Below are positions 10,130 through 21,068 of a stretch of 64,000 bases of DNA, piece by piece. The stretch is from Plantago major (lineage: Eukaryota; Streptophyta; Magnoliopsida; Lamiales; Plantaginaceae). Positions within the stretch are counted from its first letter, which is position 1, and each line of letters begins with the position of its first letter. Below the pieces are notes generated by a model, which saw only the letters and a list, made by a program, of their open reading frames with translations, was not told where the DNA came from and did not search any database. The position numbers and the translations under genes are program-made. The DNA lies in assembly GCA_026545765.1 (NCBI GenBank), contig CM048841.1, forward strand, positions 96,739,352-96,803,351. Reading direction: 5' to 3'.

Positions 10130-12416
10130 TTTTGTCTAGTTTTTAGAGGATATTGTCTAGTTTTTAAAAAATATTGTCTAGTTTTATTATCAAACATGAA
10201 CATAATTGTCTAGGAAGTTCTGTTTAGTTTTTAGAGGATATTGTCTAGTTTTTAGGAAATACTGTCTAGTTTTATTATCAAACATGAACATAATTGTCTA
10301 GGAAGTTTTGTTTAGTTTTTAGAGGATATTGTCTAGTTTTTAGGAAATACTGTCTAGTTTTATTATCAAACATGAACATAATTGTCTAGGAAGTTTTGTC
10401 TAGTTTTTATTAAATATTGTCTAGTTTTATTATCAAACATAAACATAATGGTGTCTGAAGTTTTGTCTAGTTTTTAGAGGATATTGTCTATATTTTACGA
10501 AATATTATTTAGTTTTATTATCAAACATGAACATAATTATCTAGTAAGTTTTGTCTAGTTTTTAGAGGATATTGTCTAGTTTTTAAACAAAAATTGTCTA
10601 GTTTTTATTATCAAACATGAACATAATTATTTAGGAAGTTTTGTCTAGTTTTTAGTGGATATTGTCTAGTTTTTAGAGTATATTGTCTATGTTTTACTAT
10701 AAATTGTCTAGTTTTTTGTATAAAAATTATATGTTTAGTATAAATTGTCTATGTTTTACTGTAAATTGTCTAGTTTTTTTGTATAAATTGACTATGATTT
10801 AGTAGAAATTGTCTATGTTGTTTGTTGTTGTTGGTTTAGTTTTTTTTATAAATTGTCTATTTTTTACTATAAATTGTCTAGTTTTTTTAATTAAATATTC
10901 TATGTTTTAGTAGAAATTGTATATGTTTGTTTTGATGTTTTTGTTGTATGTATTAGGTTTTCGTAAAAATGGTGGCCGAACAAAGAAATTGAAACGCTGT
11001 GGAAGAAGGTGTCTACGAACAAGTCGAGTGTGATGAAAGCTATTTTTTGTAGATTTATTTAATGTTTTTAAAAATACATGTATTTTCATAGGTTGTAAAT
11101 TTTTGATTATTTTGTATACTGAAATTTATTGTTTGATGAATGAAATTGAAGTTCATGTTTATTTTTGTAAATTTTTTTTCATTGGATAAATAGGTTGTTA
11201 CTAATGTTTGCATGTTAAACATAGACATTTTTACGATAAACATAGACAATTTGATGACAAAACTAGACAATTTGATGTAAAAATCATAACATGTGGATTT
11301 GAATGAACATTGTTATGAGCTAAGTAACTTATTTAAAAACATTAGTAACAACCTATTTATCCAATGAAAAAAATTTACAAAAATAAACATGAACTTCAAT
11401 TTCATTCATCAAACAATAAATATCAGTATACAAAATAATAAAAAATTTACAACCTATAAAAATACATGTATTTTTAAAAACATTAAATAAATCTACAAAA
11501 TAGCTTTCATCACACTCGACTTGTTCGTAGACACCTTCTTCCACAACGTTTCAATTTCTTTGTTCGGCCACCATTTTTACTAAAACCTAATACATACAAC
11601 AAAAACATCAAAAAAAAACATATACAATTTCTACTAAAACATAGAATATTTAATTAAAAAAACTAGACAATTTATAGTTTTAAATAGATAATTTATACAA
11701 AAAAACTAAACCAACAACAACAAACAACATAGACAATTTCTACTAAATCATAGCCAATTTATACAAAAAAAACTAGACAATTTATACTAAACATATAATT
11801 TTTATACAAAAAACTAGACAATTTATAGTAAAACATAGACAATATACTCTAAAAACTAGACAATATCCACTAAAAACTAGACAAAACTTCCTAAATAATT
11901 ATGTTCATGTTTGATAATAAACTAGACAATATTTTGTAAAAACTAGACAATATCCTCTAAAAACTAGACAAAACTTACTAGATAATTATGTTCATGTTTG
12001 ATAATAAAACTAAACAATATTTCGTAAAATCTAGACAATATCCTCTAAAAACTAGACAAAACTTCAGACACAATTATGTTTATGTTTGATAATAAAACTA
12101 GACAATATTTAATAAAAACTAGACAAAACTTCCTAGACAATTATATTTATGTTTGATAATAAAACTAGACAGTATTTTCTAAAAACTAGACAATATAATG
12201 TAAAAACTAGAGAATTCATATCTTAAACTAAACAATATAGTATAAAAACTAGACAATATACATTAAAAAATAGACAATATCTAGTAAAAACTAGACAAAT
12301 ATCTCGTAAAAAATAAATTTAATATCATGTAAAAGCTAAATAATTCCTTTCATAAACTAAACAATATAGTGTAAAAACTAGACAATTGTGTTCATGTTTG
12401 ATAATAGAACTAGACA
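10130..12416. repeat. Palindromic minisatellite, arms about 1.08 kb
   Basis: The left arm (about 10130-11209) is tgtctagtttt-type repeat. The right arm (about 11336-12416) is its reverse complement, aaaactagaca-type. The arms match base for base over long stretches, for example around the ggtggccgaac / gttcggccacc pair at about 10971 and 11563 and the aggttgttactaatgttt / aaacattagtaacaacct pair next to the loop. The loop is about 125 bases (11210-11335). A transcript through this would form a very long hairpin. Small open frames here are repeat artefacts. Confidence 0.85.
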
Positions 12417-12860
12417 ATATTTCGTAAAAACTAGACAATATCCTTTACAAACTAGACAAATATGTTGAGATCAGTTAGTAAATTTGATAGTTAGTGAAAA
12501 TGTAAAAACTAGAGAATTCCTAGACAATATAATGTAAAAACTAGAGAATTTCTCGCATAAATTAGACAAAATGATGTAAAAACTAGACAATATAATATAA
12601 CAACTAGACAGACAACATGAAACTATCCTAATGTACCAAATAACAGACAATACGAAACTAGACAATTACACACAAAAAAGCTGTAACACAGTAAAAAGTA
12701 GACAATATATGTTAAAAATTAGACAATTTCACACAAAACATTCAGAAAATTCAAACATACAACAAATCCCCACCAAAAACATATACAGTGTACACAACCA
12801 CATAACAAATATAAAAATCATAAAAAGTAGATGATACATGTTAAAAACTAGACAATACTC

Positions 12861-13149
12861 ATGATCCCAATACTTGTCAGCTTAAACAACTCCCTATTTT
12901 CTGCCGTCTTAATCACCTCAAGCTTTGCCCCAATCAGCTCCACACCATACTTTTCAAGTGCAGCACTTTCGGCCAAAGCTACAGGCAAATTAATGTTGCC
13001 TAACCTCTCATAGTGGGCAACAAAGCATCAGGCCTTTCCTTCTCAATCACCTGCTCAACAAACTCAGGCATTAACGATTCAATGTAAGTCCTATCCGCCA
13101 TCTCAGGGCCAGTCATTATAGTTGCAGGATTGGAATTAATCAAAAAAAC
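12861..13149 (-). pseudogene. Captured carbamoyl-phosphate synthase large-chain fragment
   Basis: Minus-strand translation gives [20 protein letters not shown], then [19 protein letters not shown] and, after a one-base frameshift, [20 protein letters not shown] and ENRELFK. This is the N-terminal ATP-grasp-like region of the carbamoyl-phosphate synthase large chain (carB), which makes carbamoyl phosphate for arginine and pyrimidine synthesis in plastids. The match covers about 95 residues of a protein of over 1000. A one-base loss in the GGQTALNL segment, with a TAG where Gln is expected, kills the frame. The segment begins at an AG acceptor-like site (13150), as if an exon had been taken with its border. 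It is cargo of element A, not a working gene. Confidence 0.85.
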
Positions 13150-13291
13150 CTAAACAATAGAAATATGCAAAATACAACAAAACAACTTCAACGAGATCTG
13201 AGGATCAACAACAAATCGAACAAAAAAAATTAAAACAACGAAATTAACTCAAAAACAAACATAAATCAACTTACCCTAACCAGATCCAACA

Positions 13292-13405
13292 TTACGACGC
13301 AAAAGGATACTCTATGTTAACTTTTGGAGGAACAACGGTACTATTTCCACCACCGGAATCTCCATTGGCACTGGCAACATCAACATTCGAGCTTGATTCG
13401 GCCAT
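13292..13405 (-). other. Orphan 37-codon first exon in element A
   Basis: The frame starts at ATG 13405, encodes 37 residues rich in Ser, Asn and Gly (starting MAESSSNVDV) and stops at 13292. It lies about 190 bases downstream of the inward TATA motif at the right end of A, and a GTAAGT donor-like site follows at about 13271. Splicing from there to the acceptor at 13150 would place the carbamoyl-phosphate synthase fragment in the same transcript. The origin of this exon is not recognised. Confidence 0.4.
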
Positions 13406-13591
13406 CAAAGAAACTAAAAATCGAAATCGAAATTAAAAAAACTCAAAAACATATAAACAACAACTAGAACAACTTTAAAACATTGAAAGTCGAAGAGAAA
13501 CGATTCTTCGCCAAATTTGAGAGAAAATGGACGGTTTACTAGAAGAAATGGGAGAGAAATAGAAAAATGAGAAGAACAGGGGGAAATGGGG

Positions 13592-13632
13592 CTTCTTATA
13601 CTAAATTTGGTTAAAATAATCGCTCGACCCGG
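13592..13632 (-). promoter_or_regulatory. Inward promoter-like motifs, right end of element A
   Basis: On the minus strand the motif ggatccgggtcgagcg (about 13620-13635) precedes TATAAGAAG (13592-13600), about 180 bases inside the end and pointing towards the cargo exons. It is the mirror image of the left-end arrangement. Function is inferred. Confidence 0.5.
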
Positions 13633-13777
13633 ATCCATATTTTAAAGATCAAACCCGGTTAAGTGGATCTGCGAAAAATGTCAAACGGGTCAATGTAAAA
13701 TATAGGCAATTTCATAATAAAATTGATGGACTTCTTGGACTCTTCAAATGGACAAGGACTTTTATGATACTTAGTAT

Positions 13778-14471
13778 ATGCAGAGTCTGGGGATAAAGCC
13801 GGAGAGTTGTTACAGTTGCTGCTTAACATATCTCATCTTTTTGCATATCCATGATTAATTCTCTCTAGAAAAGTATGGAACAGTCCAAGTAATCCAGGAA
13901 CTAAACTATTCATTTATTAATTTTACGCAACGTAAAAAAACACATCAAACATAGCAGCACATAAACGCCTAAAAACCCGAAATCACATGACACAGAACTT
14001 ATATTGCAATATTAAGTAAACTTATAGCACCTTAATCACATTAAACTGCTCCTACGATATCCTGGATGCAAAAGACAAACGTTACTCACCAGATTCATGT
14101 GTGTATATATTGCGACTTTTTGTCGAACACCTGGTGTGCGAACTGCATTCGAAAGTGAAATTACGTGAGATTCTTTATTTCACTCTGAATAATAATTTGT
14201 TAGAAAAAAGAGCAGATACCTTCGACATCTATGGTGCTTCACCAGTAAATTTTAAGCATTTTAAAGGGCACAAATTAGATATGCTATGGATGACAATGGT
14301 GGTTGATAAGATGCCGAAAAATTATTATGAAGGAAATAAAAGTTTTGAATTTATGTTACATTGATGTGGAATATGAAAGGAAAGAAATTACAAAACCAAC
14401 TTATACAAATCATCTCAAAGACATTTTACAAGCTTGCAAATGCTTATTTGTACAACATACAACGGAATCAT
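13778..14471. repeat. Receptor-kinase 3' flank, copy 2
   Basis: This is the duplicated non-coding spacer downstream of RLK2. It matches 21430-22080 and 48560-49231 over most of its length. Two copies keep an open frame of 87 codons beginning MYILRLFVEH on the plus strand, but the third copy (about 48860) breaks it, so I do not call a gene. The left border is the end of element A. Confidence 0.75.
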
Positions 14472-14809
14472 TTAAGCCACATTCACAAGCTTGTGCAGTT
14501 CATTCACAACAACAGACATCAACATCCGGTCTCCTGGAAATTCATTCGAACATGCCAACCCAATCTCAAGTACGGATATCACGCATTTCACAATCTTAAC
14601 ATTCATCGTGTCATTGTACTCGTGCAGAATATTTGAGTCCACAATTTCCATCACTTGGCCAGGCAATGCACTTTTTACGAAATCGCGGAGGCTTGAAGAA
14701 TCATCTAATGACTCATCTGTTGGTCTCCGGCCTGTAAATATCTCCAGCAAAAGGATTCCAAAGCTATATACATCCCCTTCCGTAGAGACCATGCCACTCA
14801 TACCGTACT
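14472..14809 (-). pseudogene. RLK2: lone 3' exon of an LRR receptor kinase
   Basis: This 338-base exon is the C-terminal kinase lobe (EYGMSGMVSTEGDVYSFGIL to VNELHKLVNVA), 112 codons plus stop, with the same length and acceptor as the intact genes. Upstream, homology to the intron stops after about 75 bases (about 14888). The sequence jumps straight to what is, in the copy at 48226, the promoter-side spacer of a receptor gene. Exon 1 and most of the intron have thus been lost by deletion. The exon itself has no stop codon but cannot make a receptor. Confidence 0.92.
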
Positions 14810-14889
14810 CTGATGAGAAATGAACTATAGTTAACATTTACAGTGGTAAATAAAGACAGTCGGTTTCAATTGAAACTCAGAATTAACTA

Positions 14890-15103
14890 TAGTTTTGCAA
14901 GTAAATGATGATCATAGGTTGAAATTCATGATTAAACAAAAAGTGTTCTATACTGTATATATGTGATGACTTCACGCGTGACTTGACCCAAAATACACGA
15001 AGGAAAGGAAGGATTTCTAACATTTATATTCATTTCTTGTTCAATTAAAAGATCACTCGATGAAAATCCAGGAACATATCATGGTTAGCTAGGAATCAGA
15101 AAT
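14890..15103. repeat. Receptor-kinase upstream spacer, left part
   Basis: This matches 48226-48423 closely (ttttgcaagtaaatgatgat, then cacgcgtgacttgacccaaa). It is the region between one receptor's 5' end and the next receptor's 3' flank. It ends at the MULE target-site duplication aatcagaaat (15094-15103). Confidence 0.8.
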
Positions 15104-15345
15104 GGGAGAATGGCATTTTTGGTCCTATGTTTTGGGCCAAATGGCGCACGCAGTCTCACATTTGAAGCTCTGGCATGTTTCATCCCAATTTTCAGTCGAT
15201 TTCAGGTCCGTGGTCCATTTTCGCTGACATGGCTATCGGGTCAACTCTAAATTGCGATTTAGACTTCCACATGTCCTGACACATCACCACCAACCTATTT
15301 ACATTTAATTTTAAGTAAAAAATTGAATTTCAAAAAAAAAATGAA
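15104..15345 (+). repeat. MULE left terminal inverted repeat
   Basis: Inverted partner of about 20815-21058. It starts gggagaatgg and fades at an A-rich stretch near 15345. Differences from the partner are scattered substitutions and one- or two-base indels. Confidence 0.92.
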
Positions 15346-15508
15346 AAGAAAAACAAAACCGAAACACTGAAGAAAAACAGAAGATCGGCTGCAATACCTG
15401 AGACACTCAAACGGGAAGTGAAGAAGTGAAGAAAAACATAAACTCTACAATACTATCGGCGCAAAACACATTCAACGGGAATATTGAAGATCGGCTGTGA
15501 CTAAGACG

Positions 15509-18500
15509 ATGATTCAAGACATTCAAGAGCGGCCGGAATACCTGAATCACTTGCCGGCACCTGTTAATGGTAAGTATGTTGATTGGTTACTGTTTCGATT
15601 AGCTTTGGGGATTTAGGGTTTATTGTATGGATTTGGGGTCCCTCTTTCAGTGAATAATGGTGGTGGGTAGTGTGTATTGATTCCTCTTGTCCCCTCTTTT
15701 ACTCACCATGAACAATTCTTAATGTATTTCGATTTATCTTGTTGCGTATTTCACTTTTCGTATGTCTCCTTATACTGGTATTTGGTTTTTTATTGTAGCT
15801 CGTGCAAAAATCTGTTTTACTCTCGTGTTACATTATGGGGGGAAGTTTGTACCTGTTGTGAGTGGTGGTCATCCTAAGTATGAAGGTGGAAAAATCAGAA
15901 AATGGGATTACTTATTGCCGAAGAATCTGACAGTTGGACTGGTGAAGGGTTAATGTGAACATGTGGGTGTTGTTGATGTTAGAAAAATCCATGTGAAGAT
16001 ACTAGCTGGTTGGTTATTTATTGCTTCAAATGCTGACTTGAAAAAGGCTTGTAAGGAGAATGTGAATGATAGACATTTGCATCTATGGATTGATGGTGAA
16101 ACTGTGACTGAGGAGGGGACTAGTACGACTGGTAAAGCATTACCTAGTGATAGTGATAGTGGTATGGGTGAGAATGATGCAGGATCTGACAATGGAGGAA
16201 TGAATGAGGATGTTAATGAAGATGATGTGTATCATTCAAGCTGTGACAGTGACTTTAATGTAGAGGTAGTAGATGAAGAAACAATGGAAGAAGATGATAA
16301 TTACTATAGCTTGAATGTTGACAGGGGAGTGGCAGATGAGATAGATGGATTGAGTGAATCTGGAGTTAATGAGGAGGAAATATTGGCCAAAGCTGCAGTT
16401 GAGAAGGTGAATATTGAGCTTGAGGGGATGAGAGAGTATTTTGGGCTCAAGTCTGGTGGGCCAGTTGTGAGTGGTAATGGGCCAAGACAGGGTAGTGGTG
16501 TTGGTGGATCTGGGCCTAGACAGGAGAGTGGGCTTGGTGGGAATAGTCCACATAGTAGTGGGCTTGGTGGGAATAGTCCACATGGTAGTGGGCTTGGTGG
16601 AAATGGGAGTGGGACTAGACAAGTGAATGATAGTGGACCAAAACAAGGTAGTGGGAGTGGAAATCAAGTTGACAGTGGAGAGTCAAGTGATGGAACTGAT
16701 GATGGTGATAGTGACTCAAGCTGGGGAAATGACAACATTGTGTATGGAACTGATGATGACTTTGATACAGAACTAGACTCAGATGGTAGTGACCCAGAGA
16801 GACCTATTAATAGATTGAGGAGGGAGGCATTCAATCCCAGATGAGTATGATCCTAGTTTCAGTTTGGGTATGGTGTTCCCAAACAAGAGAGTGCTAAGGG
16901 AAGCAGTACATGCTCATGCAATCAAGACCATGCACAACTTGAAGATCAAGAAGAATGACAAAGTGAGGTTATCTGCTGAATGTCAGGATGGAAAGGAGAA
17001 GGACTGCACATGGAAACTTGTTGCTAGGGTGCTTAAGATAGACAACTCATTACACATCACAAAGTACTGCCACAAGCACACTTGTGCTGCAACATATGCA
17101 GTGGCAAACATGTCATCAGATTATCTTGCAAGGAGGATTGGTTCAGGAATGGTGAGAAGAGAACAATTGAAGGGTTTAAGGAGGATGCTAAGAATTTGGT
17201 TAATGCTGATATAACATATGATCAAGCAAGGAGGGTTAGAGAGAAGGCCATTAAGATGATAGAGGGTGATCCAGATGCCCAGTATGGCAAACTTCATGAG
17301 TATGCAGCTGAATTAAGGAGGTCTAACCCAGGAACCACTGTACTTGTTGGGACACATGAGGATGGGGAGTTTCAGTATTTCTATGTATGTTTTGGTGCTC
17401 TGAAACGAGGTTTTAAGGAACTGAGGCCTATCTTTGGGGTTGATGGATGTCATCTAAGTTACCCTGCCAGAGGAATACTTTTATCATGTGTAGCTGTTGA
17501 TCCTAACAACAAGACCTACCCAGTAGCATGGGCTGTTGTAGAAAAGGAGGATAAGGCAACTTGGAACTGGTTCTTCAGTGTCATCAAGGAGGACTTAGAG
17601 TTGACACCATCCACAGATTATACACTCATTAGTGATAAGCAAAAGGGTCTGATTCTAGCATTTGAAGAGAAGATGAGTGGTGGTACTCATAGATTTTGTA
17701 TAAGACACATGTGGAAAAACTTTTATAAAGCTGGATTCAAGGGTGAAGGGTATAGGGACCTATTATATAAAGCATCAAATGCAACAACTGAAGGTAATTG
17801 TGGAGTTTAATTGATTTGATACATATCTAACTTTTCAGTTTGTATTAAGTGATACATATCTAACTTATGACCTTACAGGAACCTTCATCAAGGTAATTGA
17901 GGAGTTGAGAGCTCTGGATCCACAGGCAGTTGAATGGTTAGCTGACAAGGAGCCTAGACATTGGTGTAAAGCCTACTTCACTACACTTCCCACATGTGAC
18001 ATGACCTTGAACAATGGTTGTGAAAGCTTCAACAAGGTTCTACTGGCAGCTAGGGACAAACCTATCATAACAATGTTGGAATGGATCAGAGAATACATGA
18101 TGACAAGACTTCAAAAGAATAGGGACAAGGCAAGAAGGAAATGGAAGACAAGACTCTGTCCAGCTATCAATGCCAAATTGCACAAGAATACACATGCTCT
18201 CAAATATGTCATCTCAAGGAAGGCTGATGACACACATTATCAGGTACAATGGCTTATCATGATCTTTTTATTTATATTGTCTTGTTCTTGAACTGCTGAA
18301 TTGAGAGAGTATGTATGAATATGTTATAATTTCAAACTTGTAGGTTAAAGAAAAGAAAGGGAATTCCATGTACAATGTTGACTTTGGTGATAGATCTTGC
18401 ACATGTAGAAAATGGCAATTAAATGGAATCCCATGCCTTCATACTGTTAGTGCAATGGCTAGGGCTAAATAAGATGCATATCAATTTGTTGATGAGTGCT

Positions 18501-19591
18501 ATACAGTTGAGAGGTACTTGAGTGTGTATGCTCATGCTATATATGGCATCAATGGAGTTGACTTATGGTGTGAGTCCTTGTACATACCACCACTGCCCCC
18601 TAATTTTGGTAAGAAACCAGTTGGTAGGCCTGGAAAGGCTAGGAGAAAGGGTGAGGAAGAGAAGAACTCCAAACAGAAGAAGGGCAAGAAAAGAGGTGAC
18701 AAGTATACTCTTGTTAAACCAGCTGGGACATCATGTTGTAGTACATGTGGTAGAGCAGGTCATAACAAGAGAAGGTACCCACTAAATAGGCCTGGACTGC
18801 ATAATCCTCCCACAGATGGTGATGATGAGCATGAAAGTGATGAAGAAAATGGTAATGATGAGCATGTACCCAGTGGTGAGGGTGATGAAAACCCTGCAAT
18901 TGACAATGAATCTGACAGTTTAGATGATATGCTAGATGATGACTTTGAGGCAGATGATGATTTGTACCTAAGTCAGTTTACCAATGTTGGATCTTCACAA
19001 ACAAGCAAGGTATATGTTTGTTCCAGTTCATATATTGCTCTTATTGTTGTTTTCATAGTTAACTAACCAGTTTTATCTACTTCAGGTCCTTGGCAAAATC
19101 CCCACACAAGCATCTCAAACTGTGAGCAAAGGAAAGGAACAAGTGATCACTGAAGATGACTATAATCCACTACCATCTGCAAATGTAAGTAATGGTTTAA
19201 CTCAGTGTATATAATGGATCCTCTTGGTACTTGTCTCATTTGTTTGCATATATGTTGCACATATTGAGTATATGTTGAGGAAGAGAGCTGGAAAAGGAAT
19301 CAAAATTAATGATGCTCAACCACCAACTGTAAGGATTATTATTTTCTTCATGTTTCCTCTATTATGAGTACTCTGTCAAGCTACAATTAAGTAGATATTA
19401 TTCTGAATTTTGTTTCTCAGGTCAAAGATATACTAACCAAAAAACAGAAGACAAATGCACCTTCCATGTACAGACAACTTCATCCTGATTTGTCTGATGA
19501 TGGAACATTCAGCAAGCATGGCAGAAAATATGTGCACTTGAAGACTTTGAAGGATGTGATGACCAGTGCAAAAAACAAGGACAAAAAATGA
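15509..19591 (+). pseudogene. MuDR-type MULE transposase, decayed
   Basis: A multi-exon transposase. Short exon 1 begins at ATG 15509 and ends at a GTAAGT near 15569. The next exon carries LHYGGKFVPV and continues through an acidic, Gly/Ser-rich linker (about 16100-16800). The MuDR DNA-binding domain follows (MVFPNKRVLREAVHAHAIKT; CTWKLVAR; CHKHTC). The MULE catalytic domain is at 17190-17800 (FGVDGCHLS; DPNNKTYPVAWAVVEKED; HRFCIRHMWKNF). The next exons hold a SWIM zinc finger (SCTCRKWQLNGIPCLH) and a zinc-knuckle-like motif whose last Cys is replaced by Tyr (CSTCGRAGHNKRRYP). Breaks: a TAA near 15951, a one-base frameshift near 17135-17145 and a TAA at about 18470. Small 3' exons follow to a TGA at 19589-19591. 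It would cut and join the terminal repeats in the nucleus if repaired. Confidence 0.9.
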
Positions 19592-20061
19592 ATGACCATC
19601 TCCTAATTCACTATGGTATTTTGGCTAGTTGAACTTTGGTTATGTAATGCAGATGCAATTGAACTGATGTGCTTGGTTTTGGCTATCTATTTTAGGTTCC
19701 ATGTATTGCTCTAATGCAGTCTAGACTTGCTACTATGTTATATTTTGCTTTCTATTTGGCTATGGTGATCTATGTAGACTTTAATCAGTGTAATGACTAT
19801 TGCTTTCTATCTAATTTGCAGTTCCATTTATGTGTTTCTATCTAATTTGCAGTTCCATTTATGTGTTTCTATCGAATTTGCAGTTCCATTTATGTGTTTC
19901 ATAATATGCAAGCATTCTAACTTCATATGAGATCCAAATGGACAAATTCAAAGAGTTAACACTCCAAAATGATACATTACTTCATTCAAATGCTGAACAC
20001 CAAACTGATACATTACTTGTGAAGTTGTGATCAATACATACCAAAAGCAAAATGTAGGGAT

Positions 20062-20664
20062 TTATAACCCTAATGACCACACCACATCAGTCCTAATCAA
20101 CTTACTAAACACTAATATACAATTCATACTAGCCATAAACATAGCAACAACAAACAACTTCTGAAATTTCTTCACTTTAGCATCTTCTTCCACCAATTCC
20201 TCCTTCAGCAGTACATTTTCCTCAAGCAATTCCTTCATTCTTGAATCAGTCTTCAAAGCCACTAACTCCTTCACTTGCTTCTTCAGATTTGCATTCTTAG
20301 CCATCATCGCATTCATTTGTTCCTCCATTCGATTGATCCTCTTCAACAGTCCCGGAATAATTTGAACAGATCTTGCACGCATGGGAGGATCATACCATTG
20401 CCAAAACTCACACCTTCCAACCTATCCAACAAAACAGTAGAAAGAAATTAAGCACCCAACCAAGAACCCAGAAATTCGAAACATTGAAACAAGAAATCAA
20501 GGAAATCTTACTCTTTTCGAGGCTCTGATTGAGGTGTTAGCACACTCTACCCATCTCCGCCCGGGATTCGTCTTCGTCCAAGATGTTTTCATCACAGCAT
20601 TCCTTCCACAATCACAAAGACGAGTCTCCTGTGAATCGTACGAGTTTGCAGATGAAGTTGACAT
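20062..20664 (-). CDS. GRF-type zinc-finger coiled-coil protein carried by MULE
   Basis: Two exons, 20664-20512 and 20421-20062, joined by a GTAAGA...TAG intron, give an open frame of 170 residues. Residues 17-41 form the start of a GRF zinc finger (LCDCGRNAVMKTSWTKTNPG, RRWVECA). The finger continues across the intron (GRCEFWQWYDPPM). Then come a basic linker, a Lys/Glu-rich coiled coil (about residues 80-140) and a hydrophobic C-terminal segment (LFVVAMFMASMNCILVF) that may be membrane-embedded. GRF fingers bind single-stranded nucleic acid in other proteins. In plant genomes this architecture is frequent among repeat-associated genes. It faces the transposase tail to tail inside the same terminal repeats and, unlike the transposase, has no stop or frameshift. 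Its role in transposition is unknown. Confidence 0.8.
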
Positions 20665-20814
20665 GGTTGAATTCGTTCAATTTGGAAGAGAAGGAAAAAT
20701 TAGGGTTCTTGGGTCTGATTTGGGGGTTCTTATAAGTTGTGGCTTTTTGTTTTTCTTTTTTTTTCCATAACCTTTGGCGCCAAATCTCCCGCGTCATATG
20801 TTTTTCTTCAGTTT

Positions 20815-21058
20815 TTCGGTTCTTTTTTTTTTGAAATTCAATTTTGGACTTAAAATTAAATGTAAATAGGTTGGTGGTGATGTGTCAACACATGTGAGAG
20901 TCAAAATCGCAATTTAGAGTTGACCCGATAGCCGCGTCAGCGAAATGGACCACGGACCTGAAATCGACTGAAAATTGGGATGAAACATGCAAGAGCTTCA
21001 AATGTGAACTGCGTGCGCCATTTGGCCCAAAACATAGGACCAAAAATGCCATTCTCCC
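20815..21058 (-). repeat. MULE right terminal inverted repeat
   Basis: Reverse complement of 15104-15345, ending ...gccattctccc at 21058. It is followed directly by the second copy of the 10-bp duplication. Confidence 0.92.
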
Positions 21059-21068
21059 AATCAGAAAT

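Larger units (their letters stand above)
8950..13777. mobile_element. Element A: foldback element with gene cargo
   Basis: The ends are inverted copies: atacttagtcttataaaagt on the left and, reading inward from 13777, atactaagtatcataaaagt. The similarity continues patchily for about 180 bases, through a ggatccgggtcga motif to a TATA box. Inside are a GC-richer leader-like block (9240-9960), a minisatellite arranged as a giant palindrome (10130-12416), an exon fragment of carbamoyl-phosphate synthase and a short orphan first exon. No transposase is present and no target-site duplication was found, so the superfamily is unknown. A Pack-type non-autonomous MULE or foldback element is the best guess. 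Its right flank is receptor-kinase spacer and its left flank is the WAKL 5' end, so it may sit on a rearrangement breakpoint. Element B is a relative. Confidence 0.75.
15104..21058 (+). mobile_element. Mutator-like element (MULE), full length 5.96 kb
   Basis: Terminal inverted repeats of about 240 bp begin gggagaatggcatttttggt at both ends, and the two copies are about 95 percent alike by eye. The element is flanked by an exact 10-bp target-site duplication, aatcagaaat (15094-15103 and 21059-21068), within the 8-11 bp range of MULEs. A paralogous uninterrupted site with one copy of the decamer is at 48414-48423. It holds a MuDR-type transposase gene on the plus strand and a convergent GRF zinc-finger gene on the minus strand. 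The transposase is decayed, so the copy is not autonomous now, but the ends look intact. Confidence 0.96.

Noticed and set aside
11353..11544. Small conserved frame starting MEEGVYEQVE shared by elements A and B
   Set aside because: It sits in the shared block next to the palindrome arm and reads through AT-rich repeat. The conservation is explained by recent common origin of the elements and no family is recognised.
8950..13777. Element A as a CACTA transposon or Helitron
   Set aside because: Ends do not begin with CACTA, there is no 3-bp duplication, and inverted terminal repeats rule against a Helitron.
14101..14364. 87-codon frame starting MYILRLFVEH, also at 21725
   Set aside because: The copy at about 48860 breaks the frame, no domain is visible, and the copies are simply duplicated non-coding spacer.
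15963..16844. Separate Gly/Ser-rich acidic protein
   Set aside because: It is in frame with, and positioned as, the linker before the MuDR DNA-binding domain, so it belongs to the transposase.
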